DNA of 30,060 nt. It comes from CAZLAP01 sp964557715. GTDB taxonomy: Bacteria; Patescibacteriota; Minisyncoccia; Minisyncoccales; RBG-13-42-11. Both the position numbers and the translations under genes were made by a program. The DNA lies in contig CAZLAP010000044.1 in NCBI GenBank assembly GCA_964557715.1, positions 1-30,060 of the forward strand, written 5' to 3'. Below the pieces are notes generated by a model. The model was not told the origin of the DNA. It saw nothing but the letters and a program-made list of their open reading frames with translations, and ran no database searches. This document shows, in pieces, positions 1-6,670 of this stretch (positions within the stretch are counted from its first letter, which is position 1; each line of letters begins with the position of its first letter).

Positions 1-1205
1 AAGATTTTAGATCAAAAATTATAGGAGAAATCAGCGAGGTTAGTTCGGGGCCTACGGGTCACGTCTATTTTACCCTGAAAGATGAAAAAGATGGAAGCAT
101 AATAAAGTGTGTGATTTGGAAATCTAGGTATGATATTTGCGGTATAGAATTGAAAGAGGGAATTAAAATTATTGCCACCGGATATCCTGAAATATATGCA
201 CCATGGGGAAAGCTATCTTTTAAATCTGATGTCATTGAACATGCCGGAGAAGGAACTCTGAAAAAAGAATATGAAAAATTAAAGAAAAAATTGGGAGATG
301 AGGGAATTTTTGAAGAGAGTAAAAAAAGAACCATTCCGGCATATCCTCAAAAAATTGGAATAATTACTTCAAAGCAAGGAGCGGTTTTAGCTGATTTCTT
401 AAGTAATATTGGCAATTATGGTTTTAAAATTAAAATGGTCGATTCCAGGGTTGAGGGACAATCAGCTATTACAGATTTGCTATCAGCCATTAAGACCATG
501 AAGAAAAAAGATATTGAAGTATTGGTTATTATGAGGGGCGGTGGTTCTTTTGAATCGTTGCAGCCGTTTAATAACGAATTATTAATTAGAGGCGTTGCAA
601 ATTTTCCTTCCCCGGTGATTACTGCAATTGGTCATGACAAGGATATTCCTCTTGCGGCGTTAGCGGCCGATCGTTCAGTTTCAACACCAAGTATTGCCGC
701 AACCGTTCTTAGCGAGTCGTGGGAGCAAGCTGCATCATTATTGGAAGGGCATGAAAGAGATATTATTGGTTTTTATGAAAATGTATTAGAAAATGCCGAG
801 TCTTTGATAAACCAGTCAGTATATGCAATTCGCGGGATAAAAGATTTAATTTTTAATAAATATAAAGACATTGAAACCGCGCTAAAGATTTCTTTTCAAG
901 TATTCAAAAATGCTCTCCAAAGCAACAAAAATAATCTAAAAAATTCATGGAAGAAGTCCATATTTGGGTTTAATTCATTGCTGTCAATAATTAAACAACA
1001 ATTAGAGCATTCGGAAAAAATCATTTATCTTCGTAATCCGGAAACCCAACTTAAGCTTGGCTACAGTATCGCACGATGTGGCGATAGATTGATTAGAAGC
1101 ATAAGAGATACTAAAATAGGGGAAGATATGGATATTCGAGTAGTAGATGGAATAATTATTTCTAAAATAAAAAATATAAATAAAATTAACAAAAAACATG
1201 CCTAA
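1..1205 (+). CDS. xseA: Exodeoxyribonuclease VII large subunit (5' end outside window)
   Basis: Large subunit of exonuclease VII, which degrades single-stranded DNA into short oligonucleotides in the cytoplasm together with XseB. The reading frame is open from base 3, so the gene starts upstream of the window; the methionine at 111 is internal. About 400 residues are visible. The first ~70 carry the end of the OB-fold, with the typical GHVYFTLKDE and CVIW stretches. The catalytic domain follows, with the family motif RGGGSFESLQPFNNE (near 538-582) and AIGHDKDIPLAALAADRSVSTPS (near 625-695) that holds the conserved His and Asp. A helical coiled-coil region and the closing LGYSIAR motif complete it. 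Its last 8 bases overlap xseB, the usual coupling of the two subunits. Identification is secure. Confidence 0.95.
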   Translation, partial: DFRSKIIGEISEVSSGPTGHVYFTLKDEKDGSIIKCVIWKSRYDICGIELKEGIKIIATGYPEIYAPWGKLSFKSDVIEHAGEGTLKKEYEKLKKKLGDEGIFEESKKRTIPAYPQKIGIITSKQGAVLADFLSNIGNYGFKIKMVDSRVEGQSAITDLLSAIKTMKKKDIEVLVIMRGGGSFESLQPFNNELLIRGVANFPSPVITAIGHDKDIPLAALAADRSVSTPSIAATVLSESWEQAASLLEGHERDIIGFYENVLENAESLINQSVYAIRGIKDLIFNKYKDIETALKISFQVFKNALQSNKNNLKNSWKKSIFGFNSLLSIIKQQLEHSEKIIYLRNPETQLKLGYSIARCGDRLIRSIRDTKIGEDMDIRVVDGIIISKIKNINKINKKHA

Positions 1206-1476
1206 AGAAAAACCAAATGTTAAAAATTTAAGCGATAATCTTAAAAAACTTTCCGAAATTACTGAGTGGTTTGAGAGTCAAGAAAAGGTTGATATTGAAG
1301 AGGGCTTGAGAAAGGTAAAAGAGGCCGTAGCTCTTATCAAAACCAGTAAAGAACGACTCAGGGCGGTGGAGAACGAATTTGAGGAAATTAAGAAAGAAGT
1401 AGATATTGAAGAGGATGACGAAAAGGAGGAGGGACCAGAAGAGGACGAAAGAAAGGCCAAAGATATACCATTTTGA
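1198..1476 (+). CDS. xseB: Exodeoxyribonuclease VII small subunit with SSB-like acidic tail
   Basis: Small helical subunit of exonuclease VII; several copies wrap the coiled-coil arm of XseA. The 92-aa protein has the family core in residues ~8-65 (NLKKLSEITEWFE, VDIEEGLRKVKEAVALIK), and its start overlaps xseA by 8 bases. After the core comes a strongly acidic stretch (residues ~70-86, mostly Asp and Glu), and the protein ends in KDIPF before TGA. A usual XseB ends soon after the helices. The acidic linker plus DIPF closely resembles the C-terminal tip of single-stranded DNA-binding protein (consensus DDDIPF), which docks many repair proteins. The fold call is secure; the tail function is inference. 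Confidence 0.92.
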   Translation: MPKEKPNVKNLSDNLKKLSEITEWFESQEKVDIEEGLRKVKEAVALIKTSKERLRAVENEFEEIKKEVDIEEDDEKEEGPEEDERKAKDIPF

Positions 1477-1530
1477 GATACCGAAATATATCCCTAAATA
1501 GTGTTTTATTTGTCTCATTTTGTGTTAAAA

Positions 1531-1647
1531 TAGCCCTGACCGAGATGGGTCGGTGAGGACAGCTCAGAAAGCCCCGGATTGCCCCTGCTTGCGCAGGCAG
1601 GCCTTAAAACCCTGGTTCTAGACCGGGGGCACACAGCATTCTTTTTT
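1531..1647 (+). ncRNA. Possible structured non-coding RNA, family unknown
   Basis: This stretch is clearly richer in G and C than its surroundings, has no long reading frame and can fold. A hairpin is visible at ~1540-1555 (ACCGA paired with TCGGT), one at 1584-1597 (CCTGC TTGC GCAGG), and one at ~1610-1628 (CCCTGGTT paired with GACCGGGG, with G-U pairs). GCCCCGG at 1571-1577 can instead pair with CCGGGGGC near 1623. A T-run follows at 1642-1647 and an A/T-rich TTAAAAT box lies just upstream at ~1525. I could not match it to RNase P RNA, tmRNA, SRP RNA or a riboswitch class known to me. It could be a real RNA gene, a leader for the downstream 54-aa gene, or a repeat remnant. Confidence 0.3.
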
Positions 1648-1659
1648 GAGAAACAGAGT

Positions 1660-1745
1660 GAGCACTTTGTGCTTCCTCCGAGACCCAAGCGACAGCGAAG
1701 GGTAAAAAAGAAGATTCATTTTCTTTGCTGAAGCACAAAGTGCTC
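1660..1745. repeat. 16-bp inverted repeat of palindromic units
   Basis: GAGCACTTTGTGCTTC at 1660-1675 is mirrored exactly by GAAGCACAAAGTGCTC at 1730-1745. Each arm is itself a small palindrome (AGCAC AAA GTGCT). The arms enclose a 54-base loop in which a T-rich stretch (1641-1648) can pair with an A-rich stretch near 1703-1712. This could be a large hairpin in an RNA or a miniature repeat element. Confidence 0.7.
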
Positions 1746-1797
1746 CTTGGTATTTATATAATTGTTTTGTTCATAGAAAATTTAATAGGAGGAGACA

Positions 1798-1962
1798 ATG
1801 AATAAAATAATCGGCTTTTTGTTGATTGTAATACCTGTTGCAGGAGCGTTTGTTTTAGGGTGGAAATTCGTAATAGCAAAATGTCCGTTATTTGTTGCAT
1901 TGGGATTTATTAGTTTAATGGCAGGAATATATATTATTTCGCGGAAGAAAGAAAAAAATTAG
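1798..1962 (+). CDS. Small membrane protein, 54 aa, unknown function
   Basis: I do not recognise this gene. It encodes 54 residues with two hydrophobic segments, residues ~4-26 (IIGFLLIVIPVAGAFVLGW) and ~31-47 (LFVALGFISLMAGIYII), separated by a short polar turn with Lys, Cys and Pro, and a basic end (SRKKEKN). It begins 7 bases after TAGGAGGAGA, one of the strongest Shine-Dalgarno sequences in the window, where most genes have none; this is the main evidence for translation. A clear terminator follows at 1981. It lies alone between inverted repeats and next to a GC-rich possible RNA. A small structural or stress membrane protein, or a toxin-like peptide, are possible; nothing in the sequence decides. 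Confidence 0.6.
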   Translation: MNKIIGFLLIVIPVAGAFVLGWKFVIAKCPLFVALGFISLMAGIYIISRKKEKN

Positions 1963-1980
1963 CGCAAATCTTTTTAGCAA

Positions 1981-2013
1981 AGCCTTGATAAATTAAATCA
2001 GGGCTTTTATTTT
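1981..2013 (+). terminator. Rho-independent terminator after the 54-aa gene
   Basis: AGCCTTGAT (1981-1989) pairs with ATCAGGGCT (1997-2005) with one G-U pair across a 7-base loop, followed by TTTATTTT. It lies 18 bases after the stop codon of the small membrane protein gene. Confidence 0.75.
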
Positions 2014-2103
2014 GTGCTTCCTCGGAGGAAGCACAAAGTGCCCGCCCCTAAAAGGTATGAGTATGAAGCAGCGGGGTTTTTAGAGTTTTTGTGTAAAATT
2101 GAT

Positions 2104-2150
2104 TTGACACTGTATTTGCAAATAAAATATAATTAAATAATCATTATAAT
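2104..2150 (+). promoter_or_regulatory. Promoter for the binding-protein gene
   Basis: TTGACA (2104-2109) and TATAAT (2128-2133) are separated by 18 bases, a near-consensus sigma-70 promoter. A second TATAAT lies at 2145-2150, nearer the ATG at 2170. No Shine-Dalgarno sequence precedes the gene. Confidence 0.7.
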
Positions 2151-2169
2151 TAACCGAACAATAAAAAAT

Positions 2170-3387
2170 ATGAACAAAAAACTAATAATCAGCATCATCG
2201 TTATTTTAGTTATAGTTTTAGCGATAGGCGCGTATTTCTTTTTCGTCCAGCAAAGCGGTAGAGATAAGAAAGAGCCGGAGGAAATTGTCATTGGTTATAA
2301 CGCCGACCAATCTATTGGCCCCACTGCCGCTTTTGGCGTATGGGGAAGGCAAGGATTTGAAATTGCTATTGAGGAAATTAACGCCGAAGGAGGTATTCTC
2401 GGAAGAAAAATAAAACCAATTATTTTTGACGATAAAGCGGATGCGTCAACCTCTAAAAAAAACATAGAGCAATTGATTTTTGAACACCGCGCTTTGGCGG
2501 TAATCGGGCCGGCAAGTAGCGTTAACGCGCTATATTGGCTGGATTTAGCCCAAGACAACGAGCTGATTGTTTTTCCCCACATTGCAACCGCAACCGAGAT
2601 AACAACAAAGTATTCCGAGCGACCGAAAAATTATATTTTCGGAATAAGAACTTTAGACAAGGATCAGGCAAGATTGTCTGTAGCTTGGCTTATAAAAGAA
2701 ACAAATAACGGGAAAATTGCAGTTATTCACGATTCAACATCCTATGGCACTCAAGGATTAAAAGACGTTAATGAAACTTTAACCAGATGGGGAAAAGTTC
2801 CTGTTTTTGTCGGAGAATTTAACAGGGGAGCCGGGATTGAAGAGCTTATTGAATTAATTGAATCAGCCAAAACGGTTGAAGCGGATGCCATTATTTTTTA
2901 CGCTTTAGCCGACTCTACCGCTGATTTTCTAAAAGCCTCAGAGGAGGTGGCAAATTATGAGCCTGTTTTAATGGGCACCGCTGCCAATGCCAGCATCTTA
3001 TGGCAATTATCAGGTTCGCTGGCGAGTAAAATAGTTTTTACGGCTCCGGTAAGCGCGAATTTTAACGAGAAGACAAAAGAGCTGAACCAAAAAATAATAG
3101 ATAAATACGGAGAGGCCCCGATAATACTTTCTTCCGCTGCCAGCGGATACGATGCAGTTTATCTTCTTAAAGCTGCGATAGAGAAAGCGGGAACAATTGA
3201 TAATAGTGCGGTTAGAGACGCTTTGGAAAACATTGAAAGAATAGATGGCATTATGAGAACATTTTTCAGGCCTTTCAGTAAAGATGACCATGAAACTTTG
3301 AGCGTAACAGATTCTTTTTTATCTCGTTGGGTTGACGGAGAGATTGTTATTATAGATGAAGATATTTCAACTCTTGAGATTAGATAA
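2170..3387 (+). CDS. Periplasmic binding protein, branched-chain amino acid type (LivJ-like), membrane-anchored
   Basis: Type 1 periplasmic binding protein of the Leu/Ile/Val-binding family (405 aa), expected to capture a small ligand outside the cell membrane. Residues ~4-27 form one hydrophobic anchor (ISIIVILVIVLAIGAYFFFV) with no lipobox cysteine, so the protein is probably tethered by this helix. The family pattern follows: IVIGYNADQSIGPTAAFG, then GFEIAIEEINAEGGILGRKI, then VIGPASSVNAL, and SGYDAVYLLKAAIEKAG near residue 325. No ABC permease or ATPase gene follows. The next gene is an orphan Cache receptor, which suggests sensing as well as, or instead of, uptake. The ligand cannot be predicted; the family also contains amide- and aromatic-binding members. 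Confidence 0.85.
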   Translation: MNKKLIISIIVILVIVLAIGAYFFFVQQSGRDKKEPEEIVIGYNADQSIGPTAAFGVWGRQGFEIAIEEINAEGGILGRKIKPIIFDDKADASTSKKNIEQLIFEHRALAVIGPASSVNALYWLDLAQDNELIVFPHIATATEITTKYSERPKNYIFGIRTLDKDQARLSVAWLIKETNNGKIAVIHDSTSYGTQGLKDVNETLTRWGKVPVFVGEFNRGAGIEELIELIESAKTVEADAIIFYALADSTADFLKASEEVANYEPVLMGTAANASILWQLSGSLASKIVFTAPVSANFNEKTKELNQKIIDKYGEAPIILSSAASGYDAVYLLKAAIEKAGTIDNSAVRDALENIERIDGIMRTFFRPFSKDDHETLSVTDSFLSRWVDGEIVIIDEDISTLEIR

Positions 3388-3449
3388 GAAACAGGCTTTT
3401 GAGTTGGTCGGTCAATGAAAAGGATATTTTTACATCCTATAAATTCATA

Positions 3450-4862
3450 ATGGACGCGTTAATGAAAATAATAAAAAGATTTTCAGATTTAAAATTGAAT
3501 TTTAAAATAGCTTTATTTGTTGTTTTGATAACGATACCGTTTGTCTTTTTTTTAATATTTTTCTTATTGAACTCCCTTATTCAAACTTCGCTTGACATTG
3601 AAGCTGAATCTTTTGAAGATACGATGTTTTTAATAAAGCAAGATTTGATTAGAAACGTAAGCGCAAAGGCGCAGGTTTACGATTTTACGCTTAAGAATAT
3701 GATAATTGACCTTCAACCCGCAAAAGACAGCCTTGTTTCTGAGGGAGAAATTAGCGATAAATTTTTAGCAGATTATTATTATAAGCATCAAATAATTTCC
3801 GACATTTTTTTTATTAGCCCGGTTTCATTTAAAGTTTTTCCGCAGGATAAAGCCGATTTGGAGCAGAAAAAAGAACTTTTTTCTTTGATTGCTGAAAGCG
3901 AAAAAAGGTATGCCGGTTTTTGGCTTGGCCCATACGATGATTTGAGGAATCAGAAAAGAATAATGACCTATGTTTTACCCGTTTGGGAAGAAAATAATCT
4001 TAATGGAGTGCTCGGAATAGATGTTGATGTTGATATTTTACTTACAGAGATTATTCAAGCAGATATTTCAAAGCTTTCTTATGTTGTTATTGTCAGAAAC
4101 ACGGGAGAATTCATTTCTTCTTCGGAGAAATTTTATGATGATTTCGAAATAGAAAAAAAAGAAGAGTCCGTAATTTTTAGCAGCCAAATAGTAAAAAAGC
4201 AGGGGATTGAAGAAATTTTTACTTTAACGGGAAAGGAAAAAGGAATGTTTGAAATTTCAGGAGATGCAGACGAAAGTCAAAGAATAGTGTCATTTTCAAT
4301 TATACCTTCTTTCAGCGGGAAAATTTTGATTGTCTCTCCGTTAACTGAAATAATTGAAATCCAGAAAGAAAAAGCTAAGGAAATTCAGCAGTCTGTTTAT
4401 AATATTGGCATAGCCGCATTTGCGGGAGTGATTATTTTTTTATTATTATTCATTTTTTCTCTGCTTTATTTTTTACGGAAAACTATTATAGGTCCGATTG
4501 GCAAACTGAAGAGAGGCATGGAAATTTTAGAAAAAACAAGATTTAAAACAGAAATAGAAATTAAAGCAAAAGACGAAATAGGCGAATTAGCCGTCGGTTT
4601 CAATAATATGGCTAGGCGATTAAAGGATTCATACGAAGGCCTGGAACAGAAAATTCTGGAAAAAACAAAAGAATTGAAAGAACTGAACGAAGTTTTAGAG
4701 ATGAAAGTTGAAGAAAAAACCAAAGAACTTAACGAGCATATTAAAAAAATAGAAAAACTGCAAAAATTTTTTGTTGGCCGCGAGCTTAAAATGATTGATT
4801 TAAAAAAAGAAATCAAAGCGCTAAAAAAAGAAAAACCGGGCGGAGAAGAAAAAAAAGAATAG
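3450..4862 (+). CDS. Membrane receptor with extracellular Cache-like domain, HAMP and coiled coil, no output domain
   Basis: Single-pass-type sensor of about 470 aa. An N-terminal membrane helix (FKIALFVVLITIPFVFFLIF) is followed by a ~260-residue extracellular domain with Cache-like features: FWLGPYDDL, then MTYVLPVW and GVLGIDVDVDIL. A second helix near 4393-4475 leads into a HAMP domain (PIGKLKRGMEILE, then KDEIGELAVGFNNMARRLK). A long charged coiled coil (ELKELNEVLEMKVEEKTKEL) and a lysine/glutamate-rich end complete it. No histidine kinase, cyclase or chemotaxis output domain is present, so signal output must go through a partner or the coiled coil. I chose the ATG at 3450; a TTG at 3399 and an ATG at 3462 are in frame. 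It lies 62 bases after the binding-protein gene and probably shares its transcript. Confidence 0.75.
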   Translation: MDALMKIIKRFSDLKLNFKIALFVVLITIPFVFFLIFFLLNSLIQTSLDIEAESFEDTMFLIKQDLIRNVSAKAQVYDFTLKNMIIDLQPAKDSLVSEGEISDKFLADYYYKHQIISDIFFISPVSFKVFPQDKADLEQKKELFSLIAESEKRYAGFWLGPYDDLRNQKRIMTYVLPVWEENNLNGVLGIDVDVDILLTEIIQADISKLSYVVIVRNTGEFISSSEKFYDDFEIEKKEESVIFSSQIVKKQGIEEIFTLTGKEKGMFEISGDADESQRIVSFSIIPSFSGKILIVSPLTEIIEIQKEKAKEIQQSVYNIGIAAFAGVIIFLLLFIFSLLYFLRKTIIGPIGKLKRGMEILEKTRFKTEIEIKAKDEIGELAVGFNNMARRLKDSYEGLEQKILEKTKELKELNEVLEMKVEEKTKELNEHIKKIEKLQKFFVGRELKMIDLKKEIKALKKEKPGGEEKKE

Positions 4863-4918
4863 CTAAAAAAGAGGTTGCTATGAAACCCTTGAAGAGGATT
4901 GTTAAATTTTTTAAAAAG

Positions 4919-4946
4919 AAAAGGCAAACAAATGTTTGCCTTTTTT
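4919..4946 (+). terminator. Rho-independent terminator after the receptor gene
   Basis: AAAAGGCAAACA (4919-4930) pairs perfectly with TGTTTGCCTTTT across a 2-base centre and runs into a T-tract ending at 4946. It ends the binding-protein/receptor transcript. Confidence 0.85.
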
Positions 4947-4962
4947 ATTAACTGAGCTTTTT

Positions 4963-4971
4963 TGCTATAAT
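4963..4971 (+). promoter_or_regulatory. Extended -10 promoter for the thioredoxin-fold pair
   Basis: TGCTATAAT is an extended -10 element (TGn plus a perfect TATAAT) immediately downstream of the preceding terminator. The -35 region would fall in the terminator T-tract and is poor, which fits an extended -10 promoter. The start codon at 5012 lies about 34 bases after the predicted start point. Confidence 0.6.
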
Positions 4972-5011
4972 AACAGGGTTATTATTTTAAAAAGCTTATA
5001 GTTTTTTGGCA

Positions 5012-5437
5012 ATGAAAAAGATATTTTTAGTAATAATTATTATTGCAATCGCAATTTTTGCAATTTTTTATTTTGTTAAAACCGGAAAAAATGAACAAGC
5101 AGAGATTGTTGAAAATGGAATAGAGGATATTAACGAAGAGAAAAATAACGAAAAAATAACGGATGAATTCATTCAATGCTTAGCAGAGGCCGGTGTGATT
5201 ATTTACGGCAGCAAAACTTGCCCTGCTTGCGACAGCTTGGTTCAAGAGTACGGAGATTACGAAAAAATAAAGCCTATTTATTTGGATTGTTCGGGAATTA
5301 CTTCAGAAGAAGAAGCAAAGAGGTGCCTGGAAGAAATAAAAACAGGCTATATTCCCGAGGTTCAAATAAAAGGTAATCTTTTTGAGGACTGGGGCAGTCC
5401 TGAAGCTCTTGCTGAAATAACCGGCTGTAAATTATAA
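5012..5437 (+). CDS. Membrane-anchored thioredoxin-fold protein, CPAC active site
   Basis: A 141-aa protein with an N-terminal membrane anchor (residues 3-22, IFLVIIIIAIAIFAIFYFV), a charged linker rich in Glu and Asn, and a compact thioredoxin/glutaredoxin-type domain. The active site is Cys70-Pro-Ala-Cys73 within YGSKTCPACDSL. The cis-proline region is TGYIPEVQIKG. Further cysteines occur at 56, near 88, in the 'KRC' segment, and near the C-terminus (ITGCKL). It probably exchanges thiols outside the membrane. It lies 10 bases before the DsbD-like fusion, which could keep it reduced. I chose ATG at 5012 over an in-frame TTG at 5006. The same general architecture recurs at 20712. Confidence 0.75.
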   Translation: MKKIFLVIIIIAIAIFAIFYFVKTGKNEQAEIVENGIEDINEEKNNEKITDEFIQCLAEAGVIIYGSKTCPACDSLVQEYGDYEKIKPIYLDCSGITSEEEAKRCLEEIKTGYIPEVQIKGNLFEDWGSPEALAEITGCKL

Positions 5438-5447
5438 AACTGATTAT

Positions 5448-6599
5448 ATGAAAAAAGCGTTTTTTATTTTTTTCATTATTGTTATCGGACTGTTTTTGTT
5501 TTTGCCTTTTGCGCAGGCAGAAGAAGATTTTTCTGAAGAAAAAGAAGTTATTATTTATTTTTTTGACGATAGGCTTTGTCCGGTCTGCAAAAGCGCAAAG
5601 GAATTCATCCAGAGCTTACAGCAGGAATATCCTCAAATTGAATTAATGGTTTATCCCATAAGCGATACGGGAAAATTAAACGAAATAGCCAAAAAATACG
5701 GGAGAGAGGATTACAAGATAATGGCGCCGACTATTTTTATCGGCGGTTCTGATTACGAAACAGGAAATTTTTTTCAATTCAGGGATTTTACTTCCCAGCA
5801 CGAAGAAATGGTCGTAAGGGCCATTAAAGGAGAGATTGTTGAAGAAGATTGCTGCATAGTTAAAATTCCTTTTCTTGACATAGAAATTGACATAAGGGAC
5901 TGGTCTTTGCCTCTTGCAACAATAATTTTGGGCTCTTTGGACGGTTTAAATATTTGCTCAATAGGCGCGCTGATTTTAATTCTTTCCATTGTTATTTTTT
6001 TTAACTCCAAAAGAAAAATATTGTTTTGCGGCGGCCTTTTTATAATTACTACGGCAGTGGTTTACGGAGTTTTGGTTTTTGCCTGGGGAAGGCTTTTTGA
6101 GGCTTTAGTCGGCCGATTGGAAATCTTGAGAATCATAGTCGGTTTGGCTGCTTTTTGCGGAGGCGTTTATTTTTTCAAGGAATCTTGGAAATTTTTTAAG
6201 CACGGACCGACCTGCCAAACTTTAGATTCGGCATTAGCCAGAAAAGCCACTGATAGATTAAAAAAAGCTTTTGACGAGCCGGAAAAGGGATTTTTCTTTT
6301 TAGCCGCAGCTGTGATGTTTTTTGCCGTGGTGATTACCGTTGTTGAGCTTCCCTGCTCTGTTGGCGTGCCCATAGCTTTTACCGGAATTTTAGCCGAAGC
6401 CGGGGTTTCTCTGGCAACTTACGTTTTTTACATACTTTTTTATCTTTTCTTTTATATGCTAATAGAGATTATAATATTTATCGGAGCCGTACTGACTAAA
6501 AAAATTTGGTTTGCCGGATCTAAAGTAATCACCTATATCACTTTTACCGGAGCCTTAGTTTTATTTTATCTCGCTTTTTATTATTTATTCTATTATTGA
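5448..6599 (+). CDS. Secreted thioredoxin-like domain fused to DsbD/CcdA-type membrane thiol transporter
   Basis: A 383-aa protein likely to pass reducing equivalents across the membrane. Residues 1-24 form a signal sequence or first helix ending near AQA. A glutaredoxin-like domain follows, with Cys44-Pro-Val-Cys47 (DDRLCPVCKSAK) and cis-proline in MAPTIFIGG. From about residue 150 there are six predicted membrane helices in the DsbD/CcdA pattern, with one key cysteine in the first (GLNICSIGAL) and one in the fourth (VVELPCSVGVP), matching the paired cysteines that DsbD uses. Unlike DsbD, the soluble thiol domain is at the N-terminus and there is no C-terminal thioredoxin domain. The preceding gene is a plausible partner. 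The family is clear; the electron donor and final target are not known. Confidence 0.82.
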   Translation: MKKAFFIFFIIVIGLFLFLPFAQAEEDFSEEKEVIIYFFDDRLCPVCKSAKEFIQSLQQEYPQIELMVYPISDTGKLNEIAKKYGREDYKIMAPTIFIGGSDYETGNFFQFRDFTSQHEEMVVRAIKGEIVEEDCCIVKIPFLDIEIDIRDWSLPLATIILGSLDGLNICSIGALILILSIVIFFNSKRKILFCGGLFIITTAVVYGVLVFAWGRLFEALVGRLEILRIIVGLAAFCGGVYFFKESWKFFKHGPTCQTLDSALARKATDRLKKAFDEPEKGFFFLAAAVMFFAVVITVVELPCSVGVPIAFTGILAEAGVSLATYVFYILFYLFFYMLIEIIIFIGAVLTKKIWFAGSKVITYITFTGALVLFYLAFYYLFYY

Positions 6600-6636
6600 T
6601 TGGTTAAAAAATAAAAAACAGCCGGCTTTTAAACTC

Positions 6637-6664
6637 TTTACAGAAGTTCCGGAAGCGTTATACT
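6637..6664 (+). promoter_or_regulatory. Promoter giving a leaderless ftsZ transcript
   Basis: TTTACA (6637-6642) and TATACT (6659-6664) are 16 bases apart. Initiation about 7 bases after the -10 box would fall on the ATG at 6671, so the mRNA would have no leader. Confidence 0.6.
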
Positions 6665-6670
6665 GTATTA

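Larger units (their letters stand above)
1662..2041. repeat. 21-bp perfect inverted repeats bracketing a small gene
   Basis: The 21 bases at 1662-1682 (from GCACTTTGTG to CCTCCGAG) occur as an exact reverse complement at 2021-2041. The right copy is part of a second perfect palindrome at 2014-2034 (GTGCTTCCTC, one base, GAGGAAGCAC). The repeats enclose about 340 bases that contain the 54-aa membrane protein gene and its terminator. The arrangement resembles a small non-autonomous mobile or REP-like element, but no transposase or target duplication is visible. Confidence 0.65.

Noticed and set aside
1531..1750. Identification as RNase P RNA, tmRNA, SRP RNA or a tRNA
   Set aside because: Short partial resemblances (GAAAGCCCCGG; a T-arm-like hairpin near 1610-1628) are not backed by the other conserved parts of any of these RNAs.
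4880..4951. 23-aa cationic peptide (MKPLKRIVKFFKKKRQ...) after the receptor gene
   Set aside because: Its second half is the terminator hairpin and it has no ribosome site; probably chance, though the start looks amphipathic.
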